Shown here: one piece after another, positions 17,076-25,688 of the stretch
How the letters are laid out: each line of letters opens with the position of its first letter
How positions within the stretch are numbered: the first letter of the stretch is position 1
Source: Methanoculleus marisnigri JR1
Lineage (GTDB): Archaea; Halobacteriota; Methanomicrobia; Methanomicrobiales; Methanoculleaceae
Assembly: GCF_000015825.1 (NCBI RefSeq)
Contig: NC_009051.1
Coordinates: 1,978,695 to 2,042,694 of the forward strand
Length of the DNA: 64,000 bases
Direction: 5' to 3'
Position numbers and translations under genes: made by a program
Notes under the pieces: model-generated
Seen by the model: the letters and a program-made list of their open reading frames with translations, nothing else
Told to the model about the DNA's origin: nothing
The model's database searches: none

Positions 17076-19853
17076 GTGAGCGGATTAGATATGCAGGGCA
17101 ACGAACGGGAGTGCATCGCCCGGTGGGAGCACGCGTTCGAGGCCGACCCGGCAGAGAAAGAGAAGTATTACCTGACCGTGGCGTACCCGTATCCGAGCGG
17201 GGCGATGCACGTCGGGCACGGGCGGACCTATATCGTCCCGGACGTCCTCGCCCGTTACCAGAGGATGAGGGGGAAAGAGGTTCTCTTCCCGATGGCGTTC
17301 CACGTCACCGGCACCCCGGTCATCGGGATCTCGAAGAGGATCGCAAACGGGGACACGACGACGATCGGGCTCTACCGTGACCTCTACCGGGTGCCGCAGG
17401 ACATCCTCGATCGGTTCATCGACCCGATGGAGATCGTCCGGCACTTCTCGGAAGAGTACCGGCGCGTGATGCAGAAGTGCGGGCTCTCGATCGACTGGCG
17501 GCGCCGGTTCATCACCGTCGACCCGCAGTACAGCAAGTTCATCGAGTGGCAGTACAAGCACCTGCATGAGGAAGAGCACGTCGTCAGGGGTGCCCACCCG
17601 GTCAAGTACTGTCCCCAGTGCGAGAACCCGGTCGGCGACCACGACCTCCTCGAGGGCGAGAAGGCCGAGATCATCAAGTTTACCCTGGTGGTCTTCTCCT
17701 GGGACGGCGCCAGGATACCCTGCGCAACCCTCCGGCCCGAGACGGTCTACGGCGTGACGAACCTCTGGGTGAACCCGGACGTCACCTACGTGCGGGTGAC
17801 GCTTGACGGCGAGGAGTGGATCCTGAGCCGGGAAGCGGCGGCGAAGCTTGCCCTGCAGGACCACGACGTCCGCGTGGGTGAGGAGATACCCGGGACGGCC
17901 CTCGTCGATGGAACGGTCTCCCACCCGCTCTCCGGCGACGTCCCCGTCCTTCCGGCGACATTCGTCGACCCGGACATGGGGACCGGGATCGTCATGAGCG
18001 TTCCCGCCCACGCGCCGTTCGATTACATCGCGCTCCGCGACCTGCAGCAGCAGGGGAAGTACACGTCCATCCGGCCGATCCCGCTCATCTCCGTCGAGGG
18101 CTACGGCGAGGTTCCGGCAAAGGACGCGGTCGAGCGGGCGGGCATCCGCGACCAGAACGACCCGGGGATGGAGGCGCTCACCCAGGAGGTCTACAGCGCG
18201 GAGTTCTCCCGCGGGAAGGTCTTCGAGAAGTACGGCGGAAAGCCGGTGCGGGAGGCCCGGGACGACGTTGCGGCCGTGATGATGGAGCGGTACGGCTCGA
18301 TCCCGATGTTCGAGTTCGACAACCGCCAGGTCACCTGCCGGTGCGGCGGGCGGGTCTTTGTGAAGATCCTGCACGACCAGTGGTTCCTGGAATACAGCGA
18401 CCCGTGCTGGAAGGAGCAGGTGAAGACCCAGCTCGAGCGGATGGCGCTCGTCCCGCCCGAGGTCCGGACGGAGTTCGACCGGACGGTCGACTGGCTGAAG
18501 GACTGGGCCTGCACCCGCCGGGTGGGGCTCGGGACAAAACTTCCCTGGGACCCGACCTGGATCATCGAGCCGCTCTCCGACTCGACGATCTACATGGCCT
18601 ACTACACGATCGCCCATCACCTGAAGGCCATCCCGCCGGAGAACCTGACGCCCGAGGTCTTCGAGTACATCTTCAAGGGCGAGGGGGACCCGACCACGGT
18701 CGACCGCGAGACCCTCGATACGATCCGGAGCGAGTTCCTCTACTGGTACCCCTACGACTACCGGTTCTCGGCAAAGGATCTCATCTCGAACCACCTGACC
18801 TTCCAGCTCTTCCACCACCGGGCGATCTTCCCGCAGGAGCTGCAGCCGCAGGGCATGGTGGTCTTCGGGATGGGCCTTTTGAACGGGGCGAAGATGTCCT
18901 CGAGCAAGGGCAACGTCTTCCTCCTCGAGGACGCCGTGGAGGAGTTCGGTGCCGATACGGTTCGGATGTTCCTCGTCGGGAGCGCCGAGCCCTGGCAGGA
19001 CTTCGACTGGAGGAACGAACTCGTCTCGTCGACGAGAAAGCAGATCGAGCGGTTCTGGAACACCGTTACGGAGGCGAAAGGGGCGACCGGCGCCCACGAT
19101 ATCGACGCCTGGCTCGCGAGCAGGCTCCAGCGGCGCATCGAGAACGCCACCGCGGCGCTTGAGGGATTCCAGACAAGGCAGGCCCTGCAGGAGGCGTTCT
19201 TCGGCGTGGAGGCCGACCTGAAGTGGTATCGCCGCCGCCTGCCCGAGGGCGCAGGCGCCGGGGCGGTGATGCAGGACCTCTGCCGCACATGGGTGCGGCT
19301 GCTTGCCCCCTTCGTCCCGTTCACCTGCGAGGCGCTCTGGAAAGATGTCGGCGGGGAGGGCATGGTTTCGTTCGCCCCCTGGCCGGAGGTGGACGAGGCG
19401 CGGGTCAGCCCGGGGATCGAGCTCGCCGAGGAGCTCCTCGCACGGACGGTCGAGGATATCGAGTCGATCATGAAGCTCATCCCGATGGAGCCCGCGTCCG
19501 TCAGCCTCTTCGTCGCCCCGGCATGGAAGCACGAGGCCTTCCGGATCATCGCGGCCTCGGCCGACAAGACGAGAGTGGTGCGCGAGATCATGCAGAACGA
19601 GGAGATGCGCAAGCGCGGCCGCGAGGCGACGGACGCCGCGAAGCAGATCACGAAACTCGTGCTGAAACTGCCGCCCGACCTCGTAAAGCAACTCGAAGCG
19701 TCACCGCTCGACGAGCAGACCGTCCTCGAGGGCGCACGGGAGTTCCTGGAGCACGAGTTCGGCGTGCCGGTGAAGGTTCAGAGCGCCGAGGCGAGCACGC
19801 ACCCGAAGGCCTCGGGGGCGCTGCCGTTCAAGCCGGCGATCGTGATTGAGTAG
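17076..19853 (+). CDS. leuS: Leucyl-tRNA synthetase, archaeal type
   Basis: A 925-residue class I synthetase charging tRNA-Leu. It contains the HIGH variant HVGH at residues 45-48, the connective editing domain with TLRPETVYGVTNLWV and the aspartate-containing MGTGIVMSVPAHAP, the cysteine pairs CPQC and CRCGG, and KMSSS near residue 608. The C-terminal anticodon and extension region follows archaeal homologues. GTG at 17076 is chosen because GGAGG lies 5 nt upstream; ATG at 17091 is an alternative. It begins 40 nt after the PINc ATPase gene. A T-rich stretch follows the stop. Confidence 0.96.
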   Translation: MSGLDMQGNERECIARWEHAFEADPAEKEKYYLTVAYPYPSGAMHVGHGRTYIVPDVLARYQRMRGKEVLFPMAFHVTGTPVIGISKRIANGDTTTIGLYRDLYRVPQDILDRFIDPMEIVRHFSEEYRRVMQKCGLSIDWRRRFITVDPQYSKFIEWQYKHLHEEEHVVRGAHPVKYCPQCENPVGDHDLLEGEKAEIIKFTLVVFSWDGARIPCATLRPETVYGVTNLWVNPDVTYVRVTLDGEEWILSREAAAKLALQDHDVRVGEEIPGTALVDGTVSHPLSGDVPVLPATFVDPDMGTGIVMSVPAHAPFDYIALRDLQQQGKYTSIRPIPLISVEGYGEVPAKDAVERAGIRDQNDPGMEALTQEVYSAEFSRGKVFEKYGGKPVREARDDVAAVMMERYGSIPMFEFDNRQVTCRCGGRVFVKILHDQWFLEYSDPCWKEQVKTQLERMALVPPEVRTEFDRTVDWLKDWACTRRVGLGTKLPWDPTWIIEPLSDSTIYMAYYTIAHHLKAIPPENLTPEVFEYIFKGEGDPTTVDRETLDTIRSEFLYWYPYDYRFSAKDLISNHLTFQLFHHRAIFPQELQPQGMVVFGMGLLNGAKMSSSKGNVFLLEDAVEEFGADTVRMFLVGSAEPWQDFDWRNELVSSTRKQIERFWNTVTEAKGATGAHDIDAWLASRLQRRIENATAALEGFQTRQALQEAFFGVEADLKWYRRRLPEGAGAGAVMQDLCRTWVRLLAPFVPFTCEALWKDVGGEGMVSFAPWPEVDEARVSPGIELAEELLARTVEDIESIMKLIPMEPASVSLFVAPAWKHEAFRIIAASADKTRVVREIMQNEEMRKRGREATDAAKQITKLVLKLPPDLVKQLEASPLDEQTVLEGAREFLEHEFGVPVKVQSAEASTHPKASGALPFKPAIVIE

Positions 19854-19860
19854 GATACTC

Positions 19861-19881
19861 ACTTTTTTTACGTTTGTTTTT
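19861..19881 (+). terminator. T-rich terminator after leuS
   Basis: Two T tracts (seven and five T residues) lie within 30 nt after the leuS stop codon, the usual archaeal terminator form. Confidence 0.6.
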
Positions 19882-20400
19882 CGAGCACGGTTCTTTAAGC
19901 GTCCATCCCCCACGTCCCTCGTATCTCCATGGAGAGTCGGCGGTGGAGCCGGGGCAGAGGATCTGGTATGCGATAAGGATGAAGGCCATTGTCCGTCACA
20001 TGCGTCTTGAACAACCAAAGCGAGGGAAGAGCCCGGTACGGTGGACCGTGGGGGTATCGCCATTGGGGGTGGGGCCGACGGGGAGTGCGATGGTTCGTAG
20101 AACCGGAGCTCGACCACCGTCAGGTGGGAAGGGGGGTAACTCCCCCTCCCCTGTCTCCACCTCATACGAGGATAGTTGTAATCCCCACCCCTCCCGGCCT
20201 CCGGCCTCCTCACCCGCACCTACGGTGCTCAAACTCCCGCCGTCCGCTCCGCTCCCGGCAGTTGTTCCCCGCACCTACGGTGCTCAAACTCCCGCCGTCC
20301 GCTCCGCTCCCGGCAGTTGTTCCCCGCACCTACGGTGCTCAAACTCCCGCCGTCCGCTCCGCTCCCGGCAGTTGTTCCCCGCACCTGAGGGGCGGGGGCA
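19882..20400. repeat. Intergenic repeat region with hairpin modules and a 55-bp x 3 tandem array
   Basis: No convincing gene is seen in 19882-20215. At 20106-20127 the linker GGAGCTCGA precedes a stem CCACC/GGTGG with a GTCA loop, followed by an imperfect GGGGG/CCCCC hairpin. Three identical 55-bp units then lie at 20216-20270, 20271-20325 and 20326-20380, with a partial fourth to about 20386. On the minus strand each unit reads GGAGTTTGA then a GCACC/GGTGC stem with a GTA loop, the same module seen at 22.1 and 50.8 kb. Perfect identity between copies implies recent amplification. There are no unique spacers, so this is not a CRISPR. Confidence 0.85.
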
Positions 20401-20562
20401 GTGCGTGGCGATAGCCAATGGAAAGCCGTGCATGGGTTTGTGTACCCAGCCATAAAACTGAAGCAGGAGATGACCTGCGTACAAGTGACAGGCAACGACA
20501 TCAGAGCGGTAGGAGCACGCTACCTCGTTGCACCGAAAATCGGAATGAAGAATGCGGAGTAA
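20401..20562 (+). CDS. Possible 53-aa protein or gene remnant
   Basis: A GTG-initiated frame of 53 codons immediately after the tandem repeat array. The C-terminal half reads CVQVTGNDIRAVGARYLVA then PKIGMKNAE, with amino-acid composition and codon choice like real coding sequence rather than random GC-rich frame. GGAG lies just before an internal ATG at 20470, which would give a 30-residue product; that spacing is too short to be convincing. An in-frame TGA blocks extension upstream into the repeats. It may be the 3' remnant of a gene whose 5' part was replaced by the array. I do not recognise a family. Confidence 0.4.
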   Translation: MRGDSQWKAVHGFVYPAIKLKQEMTCVQVTGNDIRAVGARYLVAPKIGMKNAE

Positions 20563-20570
20563 TAGCCCGC

Positions 20571-20577
20571 AAAAAAA
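20571..20577 (-). terminator. T-run after the DUF5611-type gene
   Basis: Seven T residues on the minus strand about 35 nt beyond the stop of the 114-aa gene, within a T-rich stretch. Confidence 0.5.
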
Positions 20578-20611
20578 GAAGAAACGCCCTGCCGGAGAGA
20601 GAAGAATCCGG

Positions 20612-20956
20612 TTATTCCTTTCCCTTCAGTGCCTGCTGTGCTTTCTTCGCCCGCTCTTTCGCCGTATACCCGGTCACCTGCTGGAGATATGTCCTGAACC
20701 GGCGGTTGGTGTCGATGATCGTCTCGTCGTCGGCGTCCTTGCCCGCCTCGGTATCGACGATCAGGGTTTTGCCTCCTGCGCCCAACCAGACCTCAAGACG
20801 CAGGAGCGCTCCGTAGGAGATGGCGTAATGACCGTCCTCCGCCGCACGGGGTTCGATCCCGAACTGGTCACGGAGACCCTGAATCATGGATTCTGCGAGT
20901 TGTTTTGTGTATCCACGCTTGATCTGGTATTCCTGCATAATATTTTTAAGGGACAT
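20612..20956 (-). CDS. Conserved methanogen protein, DUF5611-like
   Basis: A 114-residue soluble protein. It starts MSLKNIMQEYQIKRGYTKQL and contains a central beta-strand region (HYAISYGALLRLEVWLGAGG, then TLIVDTEAG) and a C-terminal helix with a lysine-rich end (GYTAKERAKKAQQALKGKE). I associate this layout with the DUF5611 family found in methanogens, with moderate certainty; its function is unknown. ATG 20956 and ATG 20938 are both possible starts; the second follows an AT-rich TTAAAAATATT. It is divergent from the PAC2-type gene, only about 40 bp away, so the promoters must be compact or overlapping. Confidence 0.7.
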   Translation of the reverse strand: MSLKNIMQEYQIKRGYTKQLAESMIQGLRDQFGIEPRAAEDGHYAISYGALLRLEVWLGAGGKTLIVDTEAGKDADDETIIDTNRRFRTYLQQVTGYTAKERAKKAQQALKGKE

Positions 20957-20997
20957 CCAGCTATGTTAAACTAATCCAGGAGTGAGTGATTGATCCC

Positions 20998-21711
20998 ATG
21001 GACGATATAAAGGTCATATCCAGAGCGCTCGCCGGCGCCGAAAAAACAGTGTTGATCGGCTTTCCCGGGAGCGGGCTCGTCGGGAGTATTGCCCTGCAAT
21101 ATCTCGTCGAGCAGATGGAATTCGAGCAAATCGGGGCGATCACGAGCAAATATTTCCCTCCGGTCGCCCTTATGTCGAAGGGCGTGATTAACGCTCCCGT
21201 ACGTCTCTACGAGAAGGATCACCTCGCCGCAGTCATCTCCGACGTTCCCATCCACCCGGCGATCTGCTACGAGGTGGCGAACGGCATCATGGACTGGCTC
21301 GCGCAGTTCGACATCAAGGAGGTCGTCACGATCGCAGGGATCATCACGAACGAACCGGAAAAGAGGGTTTTCGGGGTCGCGACCAGCAGCGGAGCGCTGC
21401 AGCACGTCGAGGAGAAGACGATCATCCTTCCGATGGGGAGCATCTCCGGCGTCGCGGCAAGCATCCTTACGGAGTGCAAGACGCGGGGCATCCCGGGGAT
21501 AGGGTTGCTCGGTGAGACGGTGAACACCCCCGACCCGCGGTCGTCCGCGGCCACGATCGAGGTTCTGAACCAGATCTACGGCCTCAATCTTGACATCCAG
21601 CCGCTGCTCGAACAGGCGGTGGAGATCGAGGCTGCGATGTCCCAGATCGCCGAACAGGTGCAGAAGACCGAGGCCTCGCCCCGGAGAGAGCAGCTGCCGA
21701 TGTACGGGTGA
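20998..21711 (+). CDS. PAC2 family (proteasome assembly chaperone-like) protein
   Basis: A 237-residue protein of the archaeal PAC2 family, relatives of eukaryotic proteasome assembly chaperones; in archaea the role is presumed, not proven. Typical segments are VLIGFPGSGLVGSIALQYLV near the N-terminus, VSDVPIHP-like VISDVPIHPAICYEVANGI, and GIPGIGLLGETVN, with an acidic helical C-terminus. A GGAGTGA lies upstream; either GTG at 20986 or ATG at 20998 could be used, and the ATG gives the usual MDDIKVISRAL beginning. Its TGA overlaps the next gene's start region, implying coupling with the DUF473-type protein. Confidence 0.88.
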   Translation: MDDIKVISRALAGAEKTVLIGFPGSGLVGSIALQYLVEQMEFEQIGAITSKYFPPVALMSKGVINAPVRLYEKDHLAAVISDVPIHPAICYEVANGIMDWLAQFDIKEVVTIAGIITNEPEKRVFGVATSSGALQHVEEKTIILPMGSISGVAASILTECKTRGIPGIGLLGETVNTPDPRSSAATIEVLNQIYGLNLDIQPLLEQAVEIEAAMSQIAEQVQKTEASPRREQLPMYG

Positions 21712-21716
21712 TGACC

Positions 21717-22106
21717 ATGAAGTACGCAGCGTTAACCGGAATCTCGCCGTCGGTCATTGCCGAACTCAAGAGCGGCAAGGCCCGCACCCTCGAGTTGAAC
21801 AGCGCTCACAACATCATCACGCTGACCGAGACCGCCCCGGGGGAGTGTATCTTCATAACGTCGGTCAACGAGGAAGACCTCTCGCCCGGAGACCCGGGGA
21901 TCATGGTCGACCTCCTCGTCCTCAACATCGGCATGAAACGGATCGAGGTCGCCAACCCGTTCTTCTTCGAGGAGCGGGAGCGGATGTCCGCCCGGATCAA
22001 GGTCCAGTTCCGGGGAACGACCATCGCCCGCGACGTCGAAGGGCGGAAGTGGGGTGACCCGACGAAGGTCGAGATCATCCGGTCGGCATGTTACCGCGCC
22101 GGATGA
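21717..22106 (+). CDS. DUF473 family protein
   Basis: A 129-residue archaeal protein beginning MKYAALTGISPSVIAELKSG, the characteristic start of DUF473 proteins. It is predicted as a small beta-rich fold (IITLTETAPGECIFITSVN, DPGIMVDLLVLNIGMKRIEV). Function unknown. The ATG at 21717 is preferred because GGTGAT lies 5 nt upstream and it matches family starts; ATG 21711 and GTG 21708 are in frame and overlap the PAC2 stop. Probably cotranscribed with the PAC2 gene, a pairing that may be meaningful. Eight T residues follow the stop. Confidence 0.85.
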   Translation: MKYAALTGISPSVIAELKSGKARTLELNSAHNIITLTETAPGECIFITSVNEEDLSPGDPGIMVDLLVLNIGMKRIEVANPFFFEERERMSARIKVQFRGTTIARDVEGRKWGDPTKVEIIRSACYRAG

Positions 22107-22116
22107 TACGCTTCCT

Positions 22117-22123
22117 TTTTTTT
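22117..22123 (+). terminator. T-run after DUF473 gene
   Basis: Seven to eight T residues 10 nt after the stop codon, immediately before the hairpin chain at 22131. Confidence 0.6.
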
Positions 22124-22130
22124 GTGCGAC

Positions 22131-22240
22131 TTTCCCGAAGGGAAAGGAGCTCGAGAAGCCGTCAGGCTTCGAGCCGCGACGGGCCGAAAGGCCGGAGCAT
22201 GAGCACCGTCAGGTGCGAGTTGCGACGTTCCAACGGAACG
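22131..22240 (+). repeat. Chain of five short hairpins with alternating 9-nt linkers
   Basis: Five perfect hairpins lie head to tail: TTTCCC/GGGAAA with loop GAA (22131-22145), GAAGCC/GGCTTC with loop GTCA (22155-22170), GGCC/GGCC with loop GAAA (22182-22193), GCACC/GGTGC with loop GTCA (22203-22216), and CGTTCC/GGAACG with loop AAC (22226-22240). Linkers alternate between GGAGCTCGA or GGAGCATGA and GAGCCGCGA or GAGTTGCGA. Stems differ in sequence but always pair, while linkers stay nearly constant. No open frame of coding character runs through. The chain lies between the DUF473 terminator and the tRNA-Arg promoter. Confidence 0.85.
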
Positions 22241-22270
22241 GAACTTGAGACGTCCCGGCTCCTCAAAGGG

Positions 22271-22277
22271 TTAATAA
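22271..22277 (+). promoter_or_regulatory. TATA box of tRNA-Arg
   Basis: TTAATAA centred about 38 nt upstream of the tRNA gene, inside a short palindrome GGGTTAATAACCC. Confidence 0.5.
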
Positions 22278-22311
22278 CCCCGGGCGACCAAAATGTATGG
22301 GAATACCACAG

Positions 22312-22386
22312 GGGTCTGTGGCTTAGCCAGGACATAGCGCCGGGCTTCTAACCCGGACGTCGGGGGTTCGAATCCCCCCAGGCCCG
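22312..22386 (+). tRNA. tRNA-Arg (anticodon TCT)
   Basis: A complete 75-nt cloverleaf: acceptor GGGTCTG pairs with CAGGCCC (one G-T pair) and discriminator G; anticodon stem CCGGG/CCCGG encloses CTTCTAA, giving anticodon TCT; the T arm is GGGGG-TTCGAAT-CCCCC. The 3' CCA is not encoded. A T6 run follows directly as terminator. Confidence 0.95.
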
Positions 22387-22502
22387 TCGTTTTTTGATAC
22401 CATTTTCCGTAAGAGGAATACAAGCATCCGATCCACGGGATGCTTCTCGCCGCGTGCCGCAGAACCGCGGGGTTGATGACGGCGGATGGCCAATTACATC
22501 TC

Positions 22503-22805
22503 ATGAAGCACGAAACGGTCAGACTGGCCGGAAAAGACGCCGACGGGTACGTGATACCCCTCGGCCCGGTGAACATCGTGGCGGTGGTGACGGATGCGGG
22601 GATGGTCGGTTGCGGCGCGTTCGACATCGATGCGCTTGAGAAGTTCGGCTACCCCGCAGCGCGGGTCAAACCCGCAGGAGGCGCATCCTCGATCGAGACC
22701 GTCGATGACCTCCTCCGCGGCGAGATCAAGGGGGCGAACAGGCATGCATCCGAGCGCGGGGTCGCCGTCGGCATGACCGGGCGCGAGGCGCTCGGCCATC
22801 TCTAG
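22503..22805 (+). CDS. DUF1805/YunC family protein
   Basis: A 100-residue protein of the DUF1805 (YunC) family. It reads MKHETVRLAGKDADGYVIPL, then NIVAVVTDAGMVGCGAFDID with the conserved G-x-x-CG-x-x-D core, then ALEKFGYPAARVKP and ETVDDLLRGEIKGANRHA. Function of the family is unknown. ATG 22503 gives the family's usual N-terminus; ATG 22476 and 22440 are also in frame, but the sequence before 22503 is not conserved in type. No clear Shine-Dalgarno is seen. It ends 57 nt before the convergent metG stop. Confidence 0.78.
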   Translation: MKHETVRLAGKDADGYVIPLGPVNIVAVVTDAGMVGCGAFDIDALEKFGYPAARVKPAGGASSIETVDDLLRGEIKGANRHASERGVAVGMTGREALGHL

Positions 22806-22832
22806 GACGTCCAGACCGATTCACGTTTTCAG

Positions 22833-22838
22833 GAAAAA
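22833..22838 (-). terminator. T-run after metG
   Basis: Six T residues on the minus strand about 25 nt beyond the metG stop. Confidence 0.5.
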
Positions 22839-22862
22839 ACAGGGTTGGCCGGATCGAGCCGA

Positions 22863-24857
22863 TCAACGGATTTTCGTCCCCGGCTTGACCGGCCGGAGAG
22901 GAACCAGGAGAGACGCTTCGTCGCCGGCGGCGAGGATCATCCCCCGGCTCTCGACGCCGAAGATCTTTGCGGGGGCGAGGTTCGCGATCAGCGCCACGTC
23001 TTTGCCCACCAGTTCGTCGGGGGCGTAGAACTGCGCGATGCCGCTCACTACCTGGCGCTTCTCGCTTCCAAGGTCGACGACGAGTTTGTAGAGTTTCTTT
23101 GAGCCCTTGATCGGCTCGGCCGAGACGACCTTTGCTATCCTGATATCGAGGTTGCCGAACTCCTCGATCGAGACGACGGGCATCTTCGGTGCGGCCGCCG
23201 CATTTGCCCTCTCCACCCGCTCGTTGAGGGTCGCCTCGAGGGCGGCGACCTGATCCTTCTCGACCTTCGCAAAGAGGGTAGAGGGCTTCGCGAGCGGCCG
23301 GGCTCCCACCGGCGCCGTGGCCTCGGCGATCGCGTGGTCCGCGATATCGTCGCCGTAGCCGAGCATCGTCCAGGCCCGCTGCATCGCGTCAGGCATCAGC
23401 GGTTCGAAGACGAGGACGAGCGCCTTGACGATCTGGAGACAGTCGGCGATCACCTGCTCTGCCGCGGCCCGGTCTTCCTTGATCAATTTCCAGGGGGCGT
23501 TGTTCTGGATGTAGCCGTTCCCGAACGATGCGAGCGTCATCATCGCATCGACGGCGTTCTTGAAGTCGTAGTCCCGCATCAGGCCATCGACAGCGGCAAG
23601 CGACCGCTCGATCTCCTCGATGACCTCCAGCCGCGGAGCGAGGTCGGGCACGCCTGAGAACTCCTTCTCGGCGAAGTACATCGTCCGGTAGATGAAGTTC
23701 CCGAGCGTCCCGACGATCTCGTTGTTCACCCGCTCGCCGTAGACCTTCCAGGAGAAGTCGAGTTCCTTCGTGTGGTTCGTGTAGGAGAGGAGGTAGTAAC
23801 GGAGGTAGTCCGCCGGGAGACCCTGGTCGAGGTAGTCGTCGTTCGTCCAGACGACGTAGCCACGGGACTTCGAGAACTTCTTGCCCTCGATCGTGACCAT
23901 GCCGCTCGCGACCACCGCACTCGGGAGGCCGTAGCCCGCCCCTTTGAGGAGCGCCGGCCAGAAGATGCAGTGGTGGTAGATGATGTCGCCGCCGATGAAG
24001 TGCGTGACGCCTGTCTCGTCGCCGCACCAATAGTCCTTCCAGTCGGCGCCGGCCTTCTGTGCCCACTCCTTCGTGAACGAGATGTAGCCGATCGGCGCAT
24101 CGACCCAGACGTAGACGACGAGGTCGTCGCGTCCGGGGAACTTCACGCCCCAGTCCAGCGTCCGGGTGATGCACCAGTCGTGCAGGAGTTCCTTCACCCA
24201 CCCGAGGGCGTAGTTCCGGGCGGTGGACGTGCCCCCAAGGGCGGGGAGATAGTCGAGGAGGAACTCGCGGAACGCCGAGAGTCTGAAGAAGTAGTGCTCC
24301 TGCTCCCGGTACTCCGCCTTACCCCCGCAGACCTTGCAGATCGCGTCCTTGATCTCGCCGGGCTCCAGGTGCTGCCCGCACCCCTGGTCGCACTCGTCGC
24401 CCCGGGCGACCGCCCCGCAGTGGGGGCAGATCCCCTCCACGTAGCGGTCGGGGAGGAACCGCTCGCAGTCCGGGCAGTAACTCTGGCTGACGGTCTCTGC
24501 GTAGACGTAGCCGTTCTCGATGAGCCGCTCGACGATCGAGCGGGTGGTCTCGTGGTTCATGGCGTCGTCGGTCATCCCGAACCGGTCGAAGACGACGTCC
24601 ATCCGCCGGAACGTCTCGTAGAAGTGCTCGTGATACCGCTCCGAAAGGACACGGGGTGTCGAACCCTCCTGCTCGGCGCTGATCACGATCGGCGTCCCGT
24701 GGTTATCGGAACCGCATACAAAGACGACCTCTTCCCCGGACCGGCGCATATACCGGACGTAAAAATCCGCCGGCACGTAGGTCCGCAGGTGCCCGATATG
24801 GCAGGGACCGTTCGTGTACGGGAGCCCGCACGTTACCAGCAACGGCTTACCACTCAT
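22863..24857 (-). CDS. metG: Methionyl-tRNA synthetase with C-terminal tRNA-binding domain
   Basis: A 664-residue class I synthetase. HIGH is intact at residues 20-23; the zinc-binding knuckles follow near 145-190 (CPDC, CPHC, CDQGCG, CKVCGG), four pairs as in the two-zinc MetRS type; the KMSKS loop is KKFSKSRG near 328. Residues from about 560 are an EMAPII/Trbp111-like OB-fold domain ([35 protein letters not shown]) that binds tRNA and dimerises. Length and architecture are normal for archaea. The gene is divergent from a hypothetical gene 42 bp away. Confidence 0.96.
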   Translation of the reverse strand: MSGKPLLVTCGLPYTNGPCHIGHLRTYVPADFYVRYMRRSGEEVVFVCGSDNHGTPIVISAEQEGSTPRVLSERYHEHFYETFRRMDVVFDRFGMTDDAMNHETTRSIVERLIENGYVYAETVSQSYCPDCERFLPDRYVEGICPHCGAVARGDECDQGCGQHLEPGEIKDAICKVCGGKAEYREQEHYFFRLSAFREFLLDYLPALGGTSTARNYALGWVKELLHDWCITRTLDWGVKFPGRDDLVVYVWVDAPIGYISFTKEWAQKAGADWKDYWCGDETGVTHFIGGDIIYHHCIFWPALLKGAGYGLPSAVVASGMVTIEGKKFSKSRGYVVWTNDDYLDQGLPADYLRYYLLSYTNHTKELDFSWKVYGERVNNEIVGTLGNFIYRTMYFAEKEFSGVPDLAPRLEVIEEIERSLAAVDGLMRDYDFKNAVDAMMTLASFGNGYIQNNAPWKLIKEDRAAAEQVIADCLQIVKALVLVFEPLMPDAMQRAWTMLGYGDDIADHAIAEATAPVGARPLAKPSTLFAKVEKDQVAALEATLNERVERANAAAAPKMPVVSIEEFGNLDIRIAKVVSAEPIKGSKKLYKLVVDLGSEKRQVVSGIAQFYAPDELVGKDVALIANLAPAKIFGVESRGMILAAGDEASLLVPLRPVKPGTKIR

Positions 24858-24899
24858 CCTTATTTACTCTGGTTGCGATGCTAATAAAGATACCAGCGC

Positions 24900-25688
24900 A
24901 TGGCACGACAGATTAGAATCCCGGTGAGATCGTTCGGCTCCGAGGTAGGAATGCCTGCCGTTCCGGAGCTCGCGGAGTGGCTGAAGGGGAAGAGAGGGGT
25001 GGAAGCGGATCTTACCACCTACCGGCTCGAGCGGTCGCTCGACGTCCAGGAAGGCGTGGCGGTACCGGCCGCCGGCGGCATCTTCTACGGCGAGCGGTTG
25101 AGCGGGGCCTTCCTCGGCATGGAGGACGGGGTGCTCGTAGGCGAGCCGGGGATCGATCCGGCCACCGTGGCCGACGATGCCCGATTTGTCAGGGCAAGAC
25201 GTAAAGATGCATGGGTCGCTCTCCCCGCCCCTCAAAGGCTCGGGTTTCGCGATGCTAGTATCAGAGACGAGGAAGAGTTCTCCGAGACGATAGCGGACCT
25301 GTACGCCCGGCTGATGCGGGAAATGCGCGATCAGGGCGTGCAGGGCCACGTTCTGGTCGCAGATGTGGCGGATGCGATCGAACTCGAGGTGCTTGCGGGG
25401 AGAAAAGTCCTCTTCTTCCCGAGAAACCCGGGAACCTTCGACCTGGAACTCCTGCTCGAATACCAGGACACTCTCGTCCTCCCTGCGGCCGTGCTCGACC
25501 GGGCACCGGACCTGATGGACCGGTTCCGCGTCCGGAAACTCGTCCTGCTCGATGCGGAGGGAAAGGATCTCGCGGCGGCCGCGGCCGAACTCGCCGACCC
25601 GGATATGCTCGAGGCGGGCGGCTACTGCGAGGACGACTGCCCGGACTACTGGAAGAGCCTCGTCGAGCGGGCGTTCATTCCTCGATAG
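24900..25688 (+). CDS. Conserved hypothetical protein with C-terminal cysteine pair
   Basis: A 262-residue soluble protein I do not recognise. It begins MARQIRIPVRSFGSEVG and contains alternating hydrophobic strands and helices, including HVLVADVADAIELEVLAGRK and LVLPAAVLDRAPDLMDRF, that suggest an alpha/beta fold. The C-terminus carries AGGYCEDDCPDYWKSLVE, a CxxxC that could bind metal or be redox active. The final 14 nt overlap the 3' end of the DHH phosphoesterase gene on the other strand. Promoter elements must lie in the 42 bp shared with metG. Codon use is like that of neighbouring genes, so it looks native. Confidence 0.7.
   Translation: MARQIRIPVRSFGSEVGMPAVPELAEWLKGKRGVEADLTTYRLERSLDVQEGVAVPAAGGIFYGERLSGAFLGMEDGVLVGEPGIDPATVADDARFVRARRKDAWVALPAPQRLGFRDASIRDEEEFSETIADLYARLMREMRDQGVQGHVLVADVADAIELEVLAGRKVLFFPRNPGTFDLELLLEYQDTLVLPAAVLDRAPDLMDRFRVRKLVLLDAEGKDLAAAAAELADPDMLEAGGYCEDDCPDYWKSLVERAFIPR

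Noticed and set aside
17085-19691. Long minus-strand open frame opposite leuS
   Set aside because: It is a GC-rich shadow with Asp/Arg/Gly/Pro-dominated composition; the plus strand encodes a complete leucyl-tRNA synthetase with all motifs.
20106-20386. Integron attC sites or IS ends
   Set aside because: No integrase or transposase gene and no terminal inverted repeats or target duplications are visible; the hairpins carry constant linkers instead.
20401-20600. Group II intron tail
   Set aside because: I could not find a domain V-like hairpin or reverse transcriptase sequence, so the coding-like frame was reported only as a possible remnant.
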